This document shows positions 16,735 to 25,800 of a stretch of DNA of 45,250 nucleotides, piece by piece. The translations under genes were made by a program, and so were the position numbers. Location: NCBI RefSeq assembly GCF_014349105.1, contig NZ_JACSJI010000025.1:1-45250 (forward strand), read 5' to 3'. The stretch comes from Caulobacter sp. 17J80-11 (lineage in GTDB: Bacteria > Pseudomonadota > Alphaproteobacteria > Caulobacterales > Caulobacteraceae). The notes beneath the pieces were generated by a model, which searched no databases, was not told the origin of the DNA, and saw only the letters and a list, made by a program, of their open reading frames with translations. How positions within the stretch are numbered: the stretch's first letter is position 1; every line of letters starts with the position of its first letter.

Positions 16735-17967
16735 ATGAAACCGAGCTTCGCCGAAGCCCTGCGCGTCTGGCTGAAGGTCGGCGTGCTCGGATTCGGCGGC
16801 CCGGCCGGCCAGATCGCGCTTCTGCACCGCGAGGTGGTCGAGCGCCGGGCCTGGTTCGACGAGGCCCGTTTCCAGCACGCGCTGAGCTTCTGCCTGCTGC
16901 TGCCCGGGCCTGAGGCCCAGCAACTGGCGACCTATCTCGGCTGGCTGCTGCACGGCGTGCGCGGCGGCTTGGCGGCGGGCCTGCTGTTCGTCCTGCCGGG
17001 CTTCGCCGTCATCGTGGCGCTCAGCGCCGCCTACGTCACGATCGGCGACGTGCCGGACGCGCAGGCGGTGATGCTGGGCGTCAAGGCGGCGGTGGTCGGG
17101 ATCCTGCTGCAGGCCCTGATCCGGGTGGCCTCGCGCAGTCTGACCGGCTGGCCCGTGGCCGCCGTGGCCGGGGTCGCCTTCGTGGCCATGACCCTGTTTG
17201 CCGCGCCGTTCCCGCTGGTGGTGATCGCCGCGGGCCTGCTCGGCTTCGTGCTCGCGCCGCGTGGCGCGCAGACCGAGGCGGCGGCCCCGGTGAAGTGGGG
17301 GCCGACCCTCGTGACCGTGCTGGTCTGGACGGCGGTCTGGCTGGTCCCGCTGGTCGGGATCGGCCTGCTGTTCGGGGCGCAGAGCAGCCTGGCGGAGATG
17401 GGCGGCTTCTTCAGCCGGCTGGCGGCCTTCAGCTTCGGCGGCGCCTACGCGGCCCTGGCCTACGCCAAGGACGCGGCCGTGAACGTGTTTGGCTGGCTGG
17501 ACGCGGACCAGATGCTGGACGGCCTAGGCCTGGCGGAGACCACGCCCGGGCCGCTGATCCTGGTGCTGGTGTACGTGGGCTTCGTCGGCGGCTGGAACAC
17601 CGCGCCGGCCGGGCTGTCCTGGCTGTGGGCCGGGACGGGGGCGCTGGTCGCCGGCTGGGCGATCTTCGCGCCGTCCTTCCTGTGGATCTTCGCCGGCGCG
17701 CCGCACGTGGAGCGGCTGCGGGCCTCGGCCCGGCTGAGCGGCGCGCTGCGGTTCGTCGGTGCGGCTGTCGTGGGAGTCATCGCGTCGCTGGGCGTGTGGT
17801 TCTGCGGGCGGCTGCTGATCGGGGAGGAGGGGGCGCTGGAGATCCCCGCCGCCGCTCTTACGGCCATCGGATTGCTGGCGACCTTCGGTCTGCGCTGGGG
17901 GGTGTTGCGCACGCTGACCCTTTGCGCGGCCGCCGGATGGGCGTGGGGGCGGCTCGGCTTGGCCTGA
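16735..17967 (+). CDS. chrA: chromate efflux transporter ChrA
   Basis: A 410-residue inner-membrane protein of the CHR superfamily, long two-domain form. Each half carries a copy of the chromate-transporter motif: LGFGGPAGQIALLHREVVERRAW and LLPGPEAQQLATYLGWLLHG in the first, FSFGGAYAALAYAKDAAV and TTPGPLILVLVYVGFVGGW in the second. About ten hydrophobic helices fill the rest. Family members export chromate, probably by proton-driven antiport; some export other oxyanions, so the substrate is inferred. The ATG is one base past the rlmJ stop. Confidence 0.9.
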   Translation: MKPSFAEALRVWLKVGVLGFGGPAGQIALLHREVVERRAWFDEARFQHALSFCLLLPGPEAQQLATYLGWLLHGVRGGLAAGLLFVLPGFAVIVALSAAYVTIGDVPDAQAVMLGVKAAVVGILLQALIRVASRSLTGWPVAAVAGVAFVAMTLFAAPFPLVVIAAGLLGFVLAPRGAQTEAAAPVKWGPTLVTVLVWTAVWLVPLVGIGLLFGAQSSLAEMGGFFSRLAAFSFGGAYAALAYAKDAAVNVFGWLDADQMLDGLGLAETTPGPLILVLVYVGFVGGWNTAPAGLSWLWAGTGALVAGWAIFAPSFLWIFAGAPHVERLRASARLSGALRFVGAAVVGVIASLGVWFCGRLLIGEEGALEIPAAALTAIGLLATFGLRWGVLRTLTLCAAAGWAWGRLGLA

Positions 17968-18025
17968 GCCGGAACCGTGTTATGCTGCATCGCAGCAAAC
18001 TGCCGCGCCTGCGAAGGAGAGTCCG

Positions 18026-18475
18026 ATGGCCTGGTCCGCCCCGTCCGCCGATCGTCCCCTGCCGAACGAAGGTCTGCTGCGCTACGGCCTAGCCGCCGCC
18101 GCCCTGCCGCTGTACGCGCCGTTTCTGGCCGCAGCGGGCGCCGGAATGGCTTGGTGGTGGGCCACCGCCTGGACCCGCGCGCCGCGCTCCGTGTTCGCGC
18201 CCGCCGCGCCGAGCGCCCGCCGCATCGAGGTGACCTCCGCCCCGCAGACCGTCTCGCCGGCGCCGGCGCCGAAGACGATCGAGCCGGTGCTGCAGGCGCC
18301 GGTCCCGCCCCCGGCCGACGTCTCCGAAGTCGCCGCCGACGTGCACGCCGTGGCGGCGCTGGAGACCGCGCCCCTGCACTCCGACGCGGAAGCGGTGAAG
18401 GCCGCCGTGGCCGACGTGATCGCCGCCGCCAAGGCGCCGCGCAAGAAGCCGACCGGGCCGAAGGCGACGGTTTAA
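18026..18475 (+). CDS. small Ala/Pro-rich membrane-anchored protein
   Basis: A 149-residue protein with one hydrophobic segment (GLAAAALPLYAPFLAAAGAGMAWWWATAW, about residues 22-50) and then a long Ala/Pro/Val-rich, acidic region ending in the basic tail KAPRKKPTGPKATV. GGAG eight bases before the ATG supports the start. Composition suggests a flexible region on one side of the membrane; the alanine-rich second half faintly recalls phasin-type helices, but I do not recognise the family. Confidence 0.65.
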   Translation: MAWSAPSADRPLPNEGLLRYGLAAAALPLYAPFLAAAGAGMAWWWATAWTRAPRSVFAPAAPSARRIEVTSAPQTVSPAPAPKTIEPVLQAPVPPPADVSEVAADVHAVAALETAPLHSDAEAVKAAVADVIAAAKAPRKKPTGPKATV

Positions 18476-18478
18476 TTC

Positions 18479-18618
18479 CTCCCCCTAGCGAAGCGCTGGG
18501 GGAGGGGGACCACCCGAAGGGTGGCGGAGGGGGCTCCAGCTTGGCGCAGCGGATTCCGTCGCGCCAGGGCGAGCCCCCCATCGCCGCTTAAGGCGGCTCC
18601 TCCCCCCAGAGGGGGAGA
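18479..18618. repeat. G/C-rich inverted-repeat element
   Basis: Left hairpin CTCCCCC...GGGGGAG (18479-18503) followed by CCACCC-GAA-GGGTGG; right end GCCGCTTAAGGCGGC then CTCCCCC...GGGGGAG (to 18618). The two halves are diverged reverse complements. It fills the gap between two convergent genes and may work as a bidirectional terminator. It belongs to the same family as the element at 32731. Confidence 0.7.
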
Positions 18619-18619
18619 T

Positions 18620-19600
18620 CTATTTCGCAGCAAAAGCCTCCAGCAGCCGCTCGGCTGCGGCGGACGGCGGCGTCTTCCCGTCGCGCACCGCCCGTTCCAG
18701 CTGCGGCGCGATCGCGGCCACGGCGGGGGAGGCGCGCAGCAGGGCTTCCAGGCCGTCGGCCACCACCGCCCACATCCAGCGCGCGTCCTGCTCGGACCGC
18801 CGGCGCGCGCGCGCGCCGTTCGCGCTCATCACCTCGCGGTGGCGCATGACTGTGGCCCAGACCTCGTCCAGGCCCTGGTTGAGCAGGCCCGAGGCGGTCA
18901 GCACCGGCGGGGTCCAGTCGGGCAGCTCGGGCGTGAGCAGGTGCAGGGCGGCGCGGTAGTCGCGCTGCGCGCGGCGCGCCTTGTCCGGGTCGGCGTCCGC
19001 CTTGTTGATCAGGATGGCGTCCGCCCGCTCGATCACGCCCTTCTTGATGCCCTGCAGCTCGTCGCCGCCGCCGGGGATCAGCACGACCAGGAAGAAGTCG
19101 ACCATGTCGGCCACGGCGGTTTCGGCCTGGCCGACGCCCATGGTCTCCACGATCACCACGTCGAAGCCGGCCGCTTCGCACAGCGCCATGGCCTCGCGGG
19201 TCTTGCGGGCGACCCCGCCCAGCGCCCCGCCCGACGGCGAAGGGCGGATGAAGGCGTCGGCCTCGGCGCCCAGGCGGGCCATGCGGGTCTTGTCGCCCAG
19301 GATGGAGCCGCCGGTGCGGGTGGAGGAGGGGTCGACCGCCAGCACCGCCACCTTGCGGCCGGCTTCGACCAGGTTGCAGCCCAGGGCCTCGATGGTGGTC
19401 GACTTGCCAGCGCCCGGCACGCCGGTGACGCCCAGCCGCTGGGCGCGGCCGGCGTCGGGGGCCAGAATCTCCAGCAGCTCGCGGGCGGCGCGGCGGTGAT
19501 CGGCGCGGTTGGATTCGACCAGGGTGATGGCGCGGGCCAGCGCCGTGCGGTCGCCCGCGCGCACGCGCTCGGCCAGGACGCTGGGATCGGGAGCGGTCAT
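18620..19600 (-). CDS. meaB: MeaB-type GTPase for methylmalonyl-CoA mutase
   Basis: A 326-residue G3E-family P-loop GTPase (MeaB/ArgK/MMAA) that protects and reloads adenosylcobalamin-dependent mutases. The P-loop is GVTGVPGAGKSTTIEALG (GKS at about 65-67); VLAVDPSSTRTGGSILGDKTRM is the family's switch region, IVETMGVGQAE the Walker B part, and NKAD gives guanine specificity. The mutase genes are not in this window, so it acts in trans. It is the third gene of a minus-strand run after ybjQ-like and EEP genes, 52 bases after the latter. Confidence 0.92.
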   Translation of the reverse strand: MTAPDPSVLAERVRAGDRTALARAITLVESNRADHRRAARELLEILAPDAGRAQRLGVTGVPGAGKSTTIEALGCNLVEAGRKVAVLAVDPSSTRTGGSILGDKTRMARLGAEADAFIRPSPSGGALGGVARKTREAMALCEAAGFDVVIVETMGVGQAETAVADMVDFFLVVLIPGGGDELQGIKKGVIERADAILINKADADPDKARRAQRDYRAALHLLTPELPDWTPPVLTASGLLNQGLDEVWATVMRHREVMSANGARARRRSEQDARWMWAVVADGLEALLRASPAVAAIAPQLERAVRDGKTPPSAAAERLLEAFAAK

Positions 19601-19652
19601 GGCCGGGCTTTAGCGCGGTTCGGGTCTAAGTCGAAGGCGCTGGCGACGGCGC

Positions 19653-20699
19653 TCAGAACCCGGCCTGGAACCGGCGGTAGGGGCCGTCCTCGTCCTGGTG
19701 ACGGCGCACGGCCGGGGCGACCTCGAACACCAGCGGCCGGTGGTCGGAGCCGTTGGCCTCGCCGACCGCCCGATTCACCACCGTCAGGTCCTCGCTGACG
19801 AACACGTTGTCGATACCCAGCCGCAGCACGCCGGGCAGCATGGCCGGCCAGGTGCCGACCCGGGCCGGCGCGGCCGTCAGGCCGGCGTCCTGCTGAAACT
19901 GCTGCAGCAGGTCGCCGCTGAGGGTCGAGTTGAAGTCGCCCACCACCACGGTCCGTTCCGGCAGTCCTTCGTCGCGGATCCGCTGGACCAGCCGCTCCAG
20001 CTGGGCGCGCTGGGCCTGGTCGTCGGTGAAGGGCCAGGGCCGGGTCAGGTGCACCACCACCAGGCGGAACTGGCGCCCAGGCGCGTGGACCATGGCCTCG
20101 ACCACCGAAAGTCCGTCCTGATTGCGCCCGCGCATGCGCTCCAGCGGCCAGCGCGAGGCGATCAGGTTGCCCGACATGTCGCCGCGACGGCCGCCGCCGA
20201 TCACGTAGGGATAGTCTTCGAAGATGCGTCGGGACTGGCGCAGCTGCGGCTCGGCCGCCTCGACCAGGGCCACGACGTCGGGCTGGGCGTCGGCGATGGA
20301 GCGCGCGGCGTCGTCGAGCTGGTCGTTCTTCACCCACAGGTTGGCGAAGTAGACGCGCACCGGCTTCGCGCCCGCCTCGGCCGCGGGGGCCGAGGGCAGC
20401 CACTGCCGGCCCAGCGGGGCCAGCAGCAGGGCCGCGGCGGCGAGGAAGGCCATGAGGCTGCGGGCGCGGCCCATGACCTTGGCCAGGACGGCGCCGACGA
20501 GGGCGAGGACGAAGGCGGGACCGGCGAACTGTTTGCTGAGCGCAAACCCGGGGTGCATGTCGCTGAGCCATACGCCGGAGGCCGCGATCAGCCCCACCAG
20601 ACCCAGCTTGCTGCCGAGCACGAGGCCCAGCAGCCCCGGCATCTTCAGCTTCTTCCCGCCCTTACCGCCCCCGCCGCCACCACTCGCCGCGCCGGACAC
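19653..20699 (-). CDS. membrane-anchored endonuclease/exonuclease/phosphatase-family protein
   Basis: A 348-residue protein. Three hydrophobic helices at about residues 21-45, 58-76 and 80-98 anchor it; the C-terminal domain is an EEP-fold hydrolase facing the periplasm. Catalytic landmarks are FANLWVKN (metal Asn), DVVALVEA (metal Glu), VVVHLTRPW, VVVGDFNST (Asp and Asn) and NGSDHRPLVFE (Asp-His pair). Members cleave phosphodiesters in DNA, lipids or inositol phosphates; the substrate here is unknown. A Gly-rich opening (residues 5-13) precedes the first helix. The GTG start lies six bases after the stop of the ybjQ-like gene. Confidence 0.85.
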   Translation of the reverse strand: MSGAASGGGGGGKGGKKLKMPGLLGLVLGSKLGLVGLIAASGVWLSDMHPGFALSKQFAGPAFVLALVGAVLAKVMGRARSLMAFLAAAALLLAPLGRQWLPSAPAAEAGAKPVRVYFANLWVKNDQLDDAARSIADAQPDVVALVEAAEPQLRQSRRIFEDYPYVIGGGRRGDMSGNLIASRWPLERMRGRNQDGLSVVEAMVHAPGRQFRLVVVHLTRPWPFTDDQAQRAQLERLVQRIRDEGLPERTVVVGDFNSTLSGDLLQQFQQDAGLTAAPARVGTWPAMLPGVLRLGIDNVFVSEDLTVVNRAVGEANGSDHRPLVFEVAPAVRRHQDEDGPYRRFQAGF

Positions 20700-20705
20700 T
20701 TCACA

Positions 20706-21023
20706 TCACCCCAAGCGTACTGCCGTACCGGATACAGTGACCATCAACATCGTCCCCTGCCCGACGGTTTCGTAATCGAGGTCGACGCCGACCACCGCGT
20801 CGGCGCCCTTCTTGGCCGCTTCGGCCTGCATTTCGGCCAGGGCGGCGTCGCGCGCCTGGCGCAGCACCTGCTCGTAGGACCCCGAGCGGCCGCCGATCAC
20901 GTCGCGGATGCCGGCGAAGAAGTCGCGGAAAATGTTGGCGCCCAGGATGGCCTCGCCGGTGACGACGCCGAGGTAGTCGCGGACCGGCTTGCCTTCGATG
21001 GTGGGGGTGGTGCTGACGATCAT
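20706..21023 (-). CDS. YbjQ/UPF0145 family protein
   Basis: A 105-residue cytosolic protein of the YbjQ (UPF0145, putative heavy-metal-binding) family. The pattern [38 protein letters not shown] and [13 protein letters not shown] is typical, and the family forms a decameric dodecin-like ring. The function is unproved. GGAGAG precedes the ATG. First gene of the unit with the EEP protein and meaB; divergent from the DUF4112 gene. Confidence 0.9.
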   Translation of the reverse strand: MIVSTTPTIEGKPVRDYLGVVTGEAILGANIFRDFFAGIRDVIGGRSGSYEQVLRQARDAALAEMQAEAAKKGADAVVGVDLDYETVGQGTMLMVTVSGTAVRLG

Positions 21024-21137
21024 CGGTCTCTCCTGAGATTCGTGGCCAGAGATTCGGGTAACGAGGATCGCTTATGCCCGCGCTTGCGTTAAGGTGACGC
21101 CTGTCCTGGCGGGGACCGGACGGGCTATGGAGGAACC

Positions 21138-21665
21138 ATGCGCGCGCGTTCCTTGAGCGAGGTCGAACAGTCCTGGTCGGCGGTGGACGGGGTCCGCAAG
21201 GTGTCCGACCGGGTGATCGGCCTGGGGCCCTTCGGCATCGGCCTGGACGGCCTGATCGCCATGACCACCGCCAGCGGCGTCGCCGCGCCGGTCGGCGTCG
21301 CGGCCAGCACCGTCTACACCTGGGGGGCGGGGCTTTTCCTCGTCTACCACGCGATCCGGGCGCACGCCTCGGCCTGGACCCTGATCCGGGTGGCGATCTA
21401 CCTGCTGCTCGACACGGTGATGGGCGCGGTGCCCTTCCTCAGCGCCATCCTGGACGTGTTCTTCCAGGGCCACCTGTACGCGTCCCGTGCGATCCAGAAG
21501 GAGATCGAGCGCACCCACTGGGTGGGCGAGAGCCTGGCCGGCGCGCGAGCCGGCGGGCGGGTGGAGCAGCACCTGGCCGACATGCGCGCCAATCGGAAGA
21601 AGCGCGTGGTGTTCCTGGGCGGCGGGGTCGCCGGCGGCGTGCCCGCGCCGGCCCCGGTGGGCTGA
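21138..21665 (+). CDS. DUF4112 membrane protein
   Basis: A 175-residue inner-membrane protein. The core from VRKVSDRVIGLGPFGIGLDGLIAM through TLIRVAIYLLLDTVMGAVPFLSAILDVFFQ matches DUF4112, with three hydrophobic segments and the conserved G-x-D pattern. The function is unknown. TGGAGGAA precedes the ATG at good spacing. The tail after residue 135 is charged, then GGG-rich (VVFLGGGVAGGVPAPAP). Confidence 0.8.
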   Translation: MRARSLSEVEQSWSAVDGVRKVSDRVIGLGPFGIGLDGLIAMTTASGVAAPVGVAASTVYTWGAGLFLVYHAIRAHASAWTLIRVAIYLLLDTVMGAVPFLSAILDVFFQGHLYASRAIQKEIERTHWVGESLAGARAGGRVEQHLADMRANRKKRVVFLGGGVAGGVPAPAPVG

Positions 21666-21735
21666 GACTTCCGCTACCCGATTGTCTGCGGCCCCGCTCG
21701 GCGTCATGGTCTCGCCTGAACGGTGGAGACTCAAC

Positions 21736-23076
21736 ATGCGCGCGGCGGGGGCGGTTCTGGCTTTGGTGGCGGCGATCGGCGTAGGCACGCCGGCCCTGGC
21801 GTCGCCCTTCGCGAAGGCCGCGGCGGCGTCGCACGGCGCTTCCGCGATCGAGGCGCGCATGACCGCCACGGTCGACGCCAACACCGAGGCCTCCTACGTC
21901 CTGCTGCAGCGTCTGGTGGACGTGAACAGCGGCACCATGAACCTGGAAGGCGTCCGGGAAGTCGGGCGCATGATGAAGGCCGAGCTGGAGCCGCTGGGCT
22001 TCGAGGTGCGCTGGGTCAACCAGGACGCGGTCGGCCGCGCCGGCCACCTAATCGCCGAGCACAAGGGCAAGAAGGGCGCGAAGCGGCTCCTGCTGATCGG
22101 CCACATGGACACGGTGTTCGAGCCGTCGAGCCCGTTCCAGAAGTTCAAGCGCGAGGGCGACTGGGCGGAAGGCCCGGGGACCAGCGACATGAAGGGCGGC
22201 CTGGTGGTCATGGTCGAGGCCCTGCGCGCCATGAAGGCCGCCGGCGCCCTGAAGGACGCCAACATCGTCATCGTGCTGACCGGCGACGAGGAGCGTTCGG
22301 GCACGCCGCTGGCGACCGCCCGCGCCGACCTGATCGCAGCCGGCAAGGCCAGCGACGTGGCGCTGGAGTACGAGGCGCTGGTGCGCTCCGAAGGCAAGGA
22401 CTGGGGTTCGATCGCGCGGCGCAGCTCGTCGGACTGGACCTTGAAGGTCAGCGCCAAGTCCGGCCACTCGTCCGGGATCTTCAAGCCGGAGGTCGGCGAC
22501 GGCGCGATCTACGAGTTGGCCCGGATCCTTTCGGACTTCCGCAAGGAGCTGCCGGAGCCCTACCTGACCTACAACGTCGGCGTAGCCGGCGGCGGGGCGA
22601 GCGCGGCGTTCAACGCCGACGAAACCGCCGTGACCGCCACCGGCAAGGACAACATTATTCCAGCCGCCGCCATCGCGCGCGGAGACCTGCGCACCCTGAC
22701 CGACGAGCAGACCGAGCGGGCGCGGGCCAAGATGCGTGAGATCGTGAGGCGCCACCTGCCCGGGACCGAGGCGGAGATCACCTTCGAGGAAGGCTATCCG
22801 GCCATGGCCCCGACCGAGGCCAACCGGGCGGTGCTGGGCGAGCTGAACGGCGTCAACCGCGACCTGGGCCTGCCGGAGATGCCGGAGCTGGACCCGTCCA
22901 AGCGCGGGGCGGGCGACATCTCGCACGTGGCTCCGTTCGTGCCCGGCCTGGCCGGGGTCGGGGCGGCCGGCACGGGCGCGCATGCGCCGGGCGAGCGGGT
23001 CGACCTGACCAGCCTGCCGCTGCAGGCCAAGCGCATGGCGGTGCTGATGTACCGCCTGTCGCAGGAAAAGCGCTGA
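21736..23076 (+). CDS. exported M20 family metallopeptidase (glutamate carboxypeptidase type)
   Basis: A 446-residue dizinc hydrolase with a signal peptide (cleavage near ALAS, residue 23). Zinc ligands and catalytic residues can be placed: His123 in GHMDT with Asp125, bridging Asp151 in GTSDMKGG, catalytic Glu185 and ligand Glu186 in GDEE, and the last His in GTGAHAPGE. The pattern is that of Pseudomonas CPG2 and related M20A enzymes, which remove C-terminal glutamate from folates or peptides in the periplasm; substrate is inferred. GGAG eight bases before the ATG fixes the start. Confidence 0.9.
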   Translation: MRAAGAVLALVAAIGVGTPALASPFAKAAAASHGASAIEARMTATVDANTEASYVLLQRLVDVNSGTMNLEGVREVGRMMKAELEPLGFEVRWVNQDAVGRAGHLIAEHKGKKGAKRLLLIGHMDTVFEPSSPFQKFKREGDWAEGPGTSDMKGGLVVMVEALRAMKAAGALKDANIVIVLTGDEERSGTPLATARADLIAAGKASDVALEYEALVRSEGKDWGSIARRSSSDWTLKVSAKSGHSSGIFKPEVGDGAIYELARILSDFRKELPEPYLTYNVGVAGGGASAAFNADETAVTATGKDNIIPAAAIARGDLRTLTDEQTERARAKMREIVRRHLPGTEAEITFEEGYPAMAPTEANRAVLGELNGVNRDLGLPEMPELDPSKRGAGDISHVAPFVPGLAGVGAAGTGAHAPGERVDLTSLPLQAKRMAVLMYRLSQEKR

Positions 23077-23092
23077 GGCGCGCGCCTTCGGC

Positions 23093-23365
23093 TCAGTGCC
23101 GCTGGTCGGTGGGGCCGAAGGCGACGACCTTGCCGTCGTTCAGGCGCACGAAATAGTCGTCCCGGCGGATCCGCCAGCCGGACACGGCGTGGCGCTCGTA
23201 GGTGAGCTCGGTCAGCCGGCCCTGGATCTCGCGGGTGTCGGGTTTGCCGAGCGCGTCGATCACGGCGCTCTCGGTCATGCCGGCCTGCACCTCGGTGATG
23301 TGGCTGGCGCAGGCGCCGGCGAGGCCGCCGGCGAGGATGATGGCTGCAACTGAGGCGCGGTTCAT
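23093..23365 (-). CDS. OmlA/BamE-like small lipoprotein
   Basis: A 90-residue lipoprotein with lipobox L-A-G-A-C and lipidated Cys19. The mature part (ITEVQAGMTESAVIDALGKPDTREI...LTYE) has the SmpA/OmlA pattern, in which a G-M-T-x-x-x-V-x-x-x-L-G-x-P helix precedes a small sheet. It is shorter than BamE itself, so it is a paralogue of unknown role. A hairpin at 23370-23394 takes in the GGGGGAA ribosome site. Confidence 0.8.
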   Translation of the reverse strand: MNRASVAAIILAGGLAGACASHITEVQAGMTESAVIDALGKPDTREIQGRLTELTYERHAVSGWRIRRDDYFVRLNDGKVVAFGPTDQRH

Positions 23366-23369
23366 GGCT

Positions 23370-23394
23370 GTTCCCCCTCTGCCGGAGAGGGAAC
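23370..23394 (-). promoter_or_regulatory. hairpin over the ribosome site of the OmlA-like gene
   Basis: On the minus strand GTTCCC-TCT pairs with AGA-GG-GGGAAC around CCGGC, with a two-base bulge. The 3' arm is the GGGGGAA purine tract just before the ATG at 23365. If it forms in RNA it would hide the ribosome site. Function is inferred only. Confidence 0.35.
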
Positions 23395-23434
23395 GCCCAA
23401 GCTCGGCTGTTTGTTCCTGGAGAGCGGAAGGGCC

Positions 23435-24112
23435 CTAGAGGCGCAGCTTCAGCGCGCCGACCACGCGGGCGTCGTAGACCTCGCCGAACTCGTGGCCGTT
23501 GGTGTCGTAGTAGCGCACGTCGGCGGCCAGCTTGTCGGTCAGCTTGTAGTTCACGCCCAGGTTCCAGGCCCAGTAGTCCGTGCCGCCGTCCTGCTCGCGA
23601 TAGCCCACCGAGCCGCTGGCGCGGGTCTTGGGAGAGAACTTCCAGCCGCCGGTGGCCTCGGTCCACCAGGCCTGCTCGGCGCCGCCGTAGTTGTCGGGCG
23701 TGTAGTTGACCAGGAAGCGCAGGTCGGCCGGGCCGATCGAGCGCTTAACCGCGCCCTGGAACTCGACCATGGTGTCGTCGACGCCCGCCACCGTGCCCGG
23801 GAAGGCCTTGCCGATCACCGCCCAGTCCCACTCGTAGCCCCAGGCCTCCGGCGCCCAGCCGGTGGTCAGCTTCACCTCGGCGTCGGCCCCCGGACCGAAG
23901 TCGGCGTTCGAGATCCACGGGGTGACGTAAAAGTCGCCACGCGCCGCGGTCCAGCCGGCCTGCAGGGCCGGGTCGCCGTTCGTCTTGCTGATGCCCTTGG
24001 AGATGTAGTCGGTGGTCGCCGTGATCTCGCTGGAGATCTTCCAATCGTTGTCCTGGGCCAGGGCGGGCGCGGCGATGGAGACCGCGATCGCGGCGACGGC
24101 GAGGACTTTCAT
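23435..24112 (-). CDS. TorF-family putative outer-membrane porin
   Basis: A 225-residue outer-membrane beta-barrel protein. Signal peptide MKVLAVAAIAVSIAAPALAQ, then WKISSEITATTDYISKGISKTNGDPALQAGW, which is the family opening, and alternating aromatic strands to the terminal ARVVGALKLRL. The family (TIGR02001, TorF) is predicted to form a small porin; substrate unknown. The internal ATG at 24112 is chosen because it begins the signal peptide and AGGGA precedes it. Confidence 0.82.
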   Translation of the reverse strand: MKVLAVAAIAVSIAAPALAQDNDWKISSEITATTDYISKGISKTNGDPALQAGWTAARGDFYVTPWISNADFGPGADAEVKLTTGWAPEAWGYEWDWAVIGKAFPGTVAGVDDTMVEFQGAVKRSIGPADLRFLVNYTPDNYGGAEQAWWTEATGGWKFSPKTRASGSVGYREQDGGTDYWAWNLGVNYKLTDKLAADVRYYDTNGHEFGEVYDARVVGALKLRL

Positions 24113-24219
24113 GAGGGATCCCTGGCTTCGAATCGGGGCGGACTCTCCCCGGAAAGTCCGCACTTAGCTCCGGGTTCCTTTATGACGACTTGATGACGAC
24201 TGGATAGGGCGCTGCGGCC

Positions 24220-25167
24220 TCACGCCGCCGCAAATCGACGGGCGAACTGGTCCGCCGCTTCGTCGAACTCGCGGCGCAGGCGCCCGACCAGTTCGGCCAC
24301 CGGCACGACGTCGTGGATCGAGCCAGCGCCCTGGCCGGCCGACCAGACTTCCTTCCAGGCCTTGACCTCGTGGTCGAGCTCCTTGCCCAGGTCGACCTTG
24401 GACTTGTCGGGCATGGACTTCGGGTCCAGGCCGTTGGCGATCAGCGATGCGGTGAGGAAGTTGGCCGGAATGCCGGAGATGGCCGGGGTGTAGGTGATGT
24501 CCGCCGCGCCCGCCTGGATGATCATGTCCTTGTAGGCGTCCGGGGCCATGGCCTCGGTGGTGTTGATGAAGCGGGTGCCCAGATAGGCGAAGTCCGCGCC
24601 CATCATCACGGCGGCCGCCACGTCCCGGCCGGTCGACATGCAGCCCGACAGGATGATCGTGCCGTCGAAGAAGCTGCGGATCTCGTTGACCAGGGCGAAC
24701 GGGTTCCAGGTGCCCGCGTGGCCGCCGGCGCCGGCGGCGACCAGGATCAGGCCGTCGACGCCCGCCTCGGCCGCCTTCTTCGCATGGCGCAGGTTGGTCA
24801 CGTCGTGGAACACCAGTCCGCCGTAGGAGTGCACGGCGTCGACCACGTCGCGCACCGCGCCCAGCGAGGTGATGACCAGCGGCACCTTGTGCTCGACCGT
24901 CACCTGCATGTCGGCCATCACCCGCGGGTTGGTCGGGTGGACGATGATGTTCACGCCATAGGCCGCGTCGTTGGGGCCCAGCGCCGCCTTGATCTGCTCC
25001 AGCCACGAGGCGTAGCCCTCGGTGGTGCGGTGGTTCAGCGCCGGGAAGGTGCCGATCACGCCCGCCTTGCAGGTCTCGATCACCAGCTCGGGCCCCGACA
25101 CCAGGAACATCGGCGCGGCGATCACGGGCAGCTTCAGGCCGCGTGCGAGCTGGGCGGGAATGGCCAT
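24220..25167 (-). CDS. nitronate monooxygenase (2-nitropropane dioxygenase family)
   Basis: A 315-residue FMN enzyme with a TIM-barrel fold that oxidises alkyl nitronates such as propionate-3-nitronate. [17 protein letters not shown] opens the barrel; [21 protein letters not shown] contains the catalytic His (GGHAG), and [27 protein letters not shown] is the phosphate-binding end. The family also includes related flavin oxidoreductases, so the exact substrate is not certain. GGAG lies upstream of the ATG. It is divergent from queF. Confidence 0.88.
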   Translation of the reverse strand: MAIPAQLARGLKLPVIAAPMFLVSGPELVIETCKAGVIGTFPALNHRTTEGYASWLEQIKAALGPNDAAYGVNIIVHPTNPRVMADMQVTVEHKVPLVITSLGAVRDVVDAVHSYGGLVFHDVTNLRHAKKAAEAGVDGLILVAAGAGGHAGTWNPFALVNEIRSFFDGTIILSGCMSTGRDVAAAVMMGADFAYLGTRFINTTEAMAPDAYKDMIIQAGAADITYTPAISGIPANFLTASLIANGLDPKSMPDKSKVDLGKELDHEVKAWKEVWSAGQGAGSIHDVVPVAELVGRLRREFDEAADQFARRFAAA

Positions 25168-25298
25168 GGCGGAGACTCCGAAACGGGTTGCGTTTGACTA
25201 CCGATAACCGGGGCCGCGGCGGCCGGAAAGTGCACGTAGGGGAAGCCGCGACGTCAAAAACCTTTTCCCGCCGGACTTTACCCCTTAACTGCGCCGCC

Positions 25299-25760
25299 AT
25301 GACCACCGACGTCTCCAAGCTCACCCAACTGGGCGGCCAGGTCCGCGGCTTCGACACGCCCGAGCAGGCGGTGATGGAGCGCGTGCCCAACCCGCACGCC
25401 GACACCCTGTACCTGGCCCGCTTCACCGCGCCGGAGTTCACTTCGCTGTGCCCGGTCACCGGCCAGCCGGACTTCGCCCACATCGTCATCGACTACGCGC
25501 CGGGCGAGTGGCTGGTGGAGTCCAAGAGCCTGAAGCTGTTCCTGCAGAGCTTCCGCAACCACGGCGCCTTCCACGAGGACTGCACCGTCTACATCGGCAA
25601 GCGGCTGGTCGAGCTGCTGAACCCGAAGTGGCTGCGCATCGGCGGCTACTGGTATCCGCGCGGCGGCATCCCGATCGACGTGTTCTGGCAGTCCGGCCCC
25701 GCCCCGGAAGGCCTGTGGCTGCCCGACCAGGGCGTGCCGACCTACCGCGGGCGCGGGTGA
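25299..25760 (+). CDS. queF: NADPH-dependent preQ0 reductase QueF
   Basis: A 153-residue type I (short) QueF, a tunnel-fold enzyme that reduces the nitrile of 7-cyano-7-deazaguanine to preQ1 for queuosine in tRNA. Catalytic Cys51 is in [13 protein letters not shown] with Asp58, and the NADPH motif ESKSLKLF starts at residue 74. Length fits the short single-domain class. The start at 25299 ([13 protein letters not shown]) is preferred to upstream in-frame codons because the protein family begins there. No preQ1 riboswitch is apparent in the 131-base gap shared with the divergent nitronate monooxygenase gene. Confidence 0.95.
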   Translation: MTTDVSKLTQLGGQVRGFDTPEQAVMERVPNPHADTLYLARFTAPEFTSLCPVTGQPDFAHIVIDYAPGEWLVESKSLKLFLQSFRNHGAFHEDCTVYIGKRLVELLNPKWLRIGGYWYPRGGIPIDVFWQSGPAPEGLWLPDQGVPTYRGRG

Positions 25761-25800
25761 GGGGGCGCCGGCCTTCGAGCGCTACAGCCACCGAAGGATC

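Noticed and set aside
25168-25298. preQ1 riboswitch before queF
   Set aside because: No preQ1-I type pseudoknot pattern (C-rich loop plus A-rich tail pairing) is visible in the 131-base gap.
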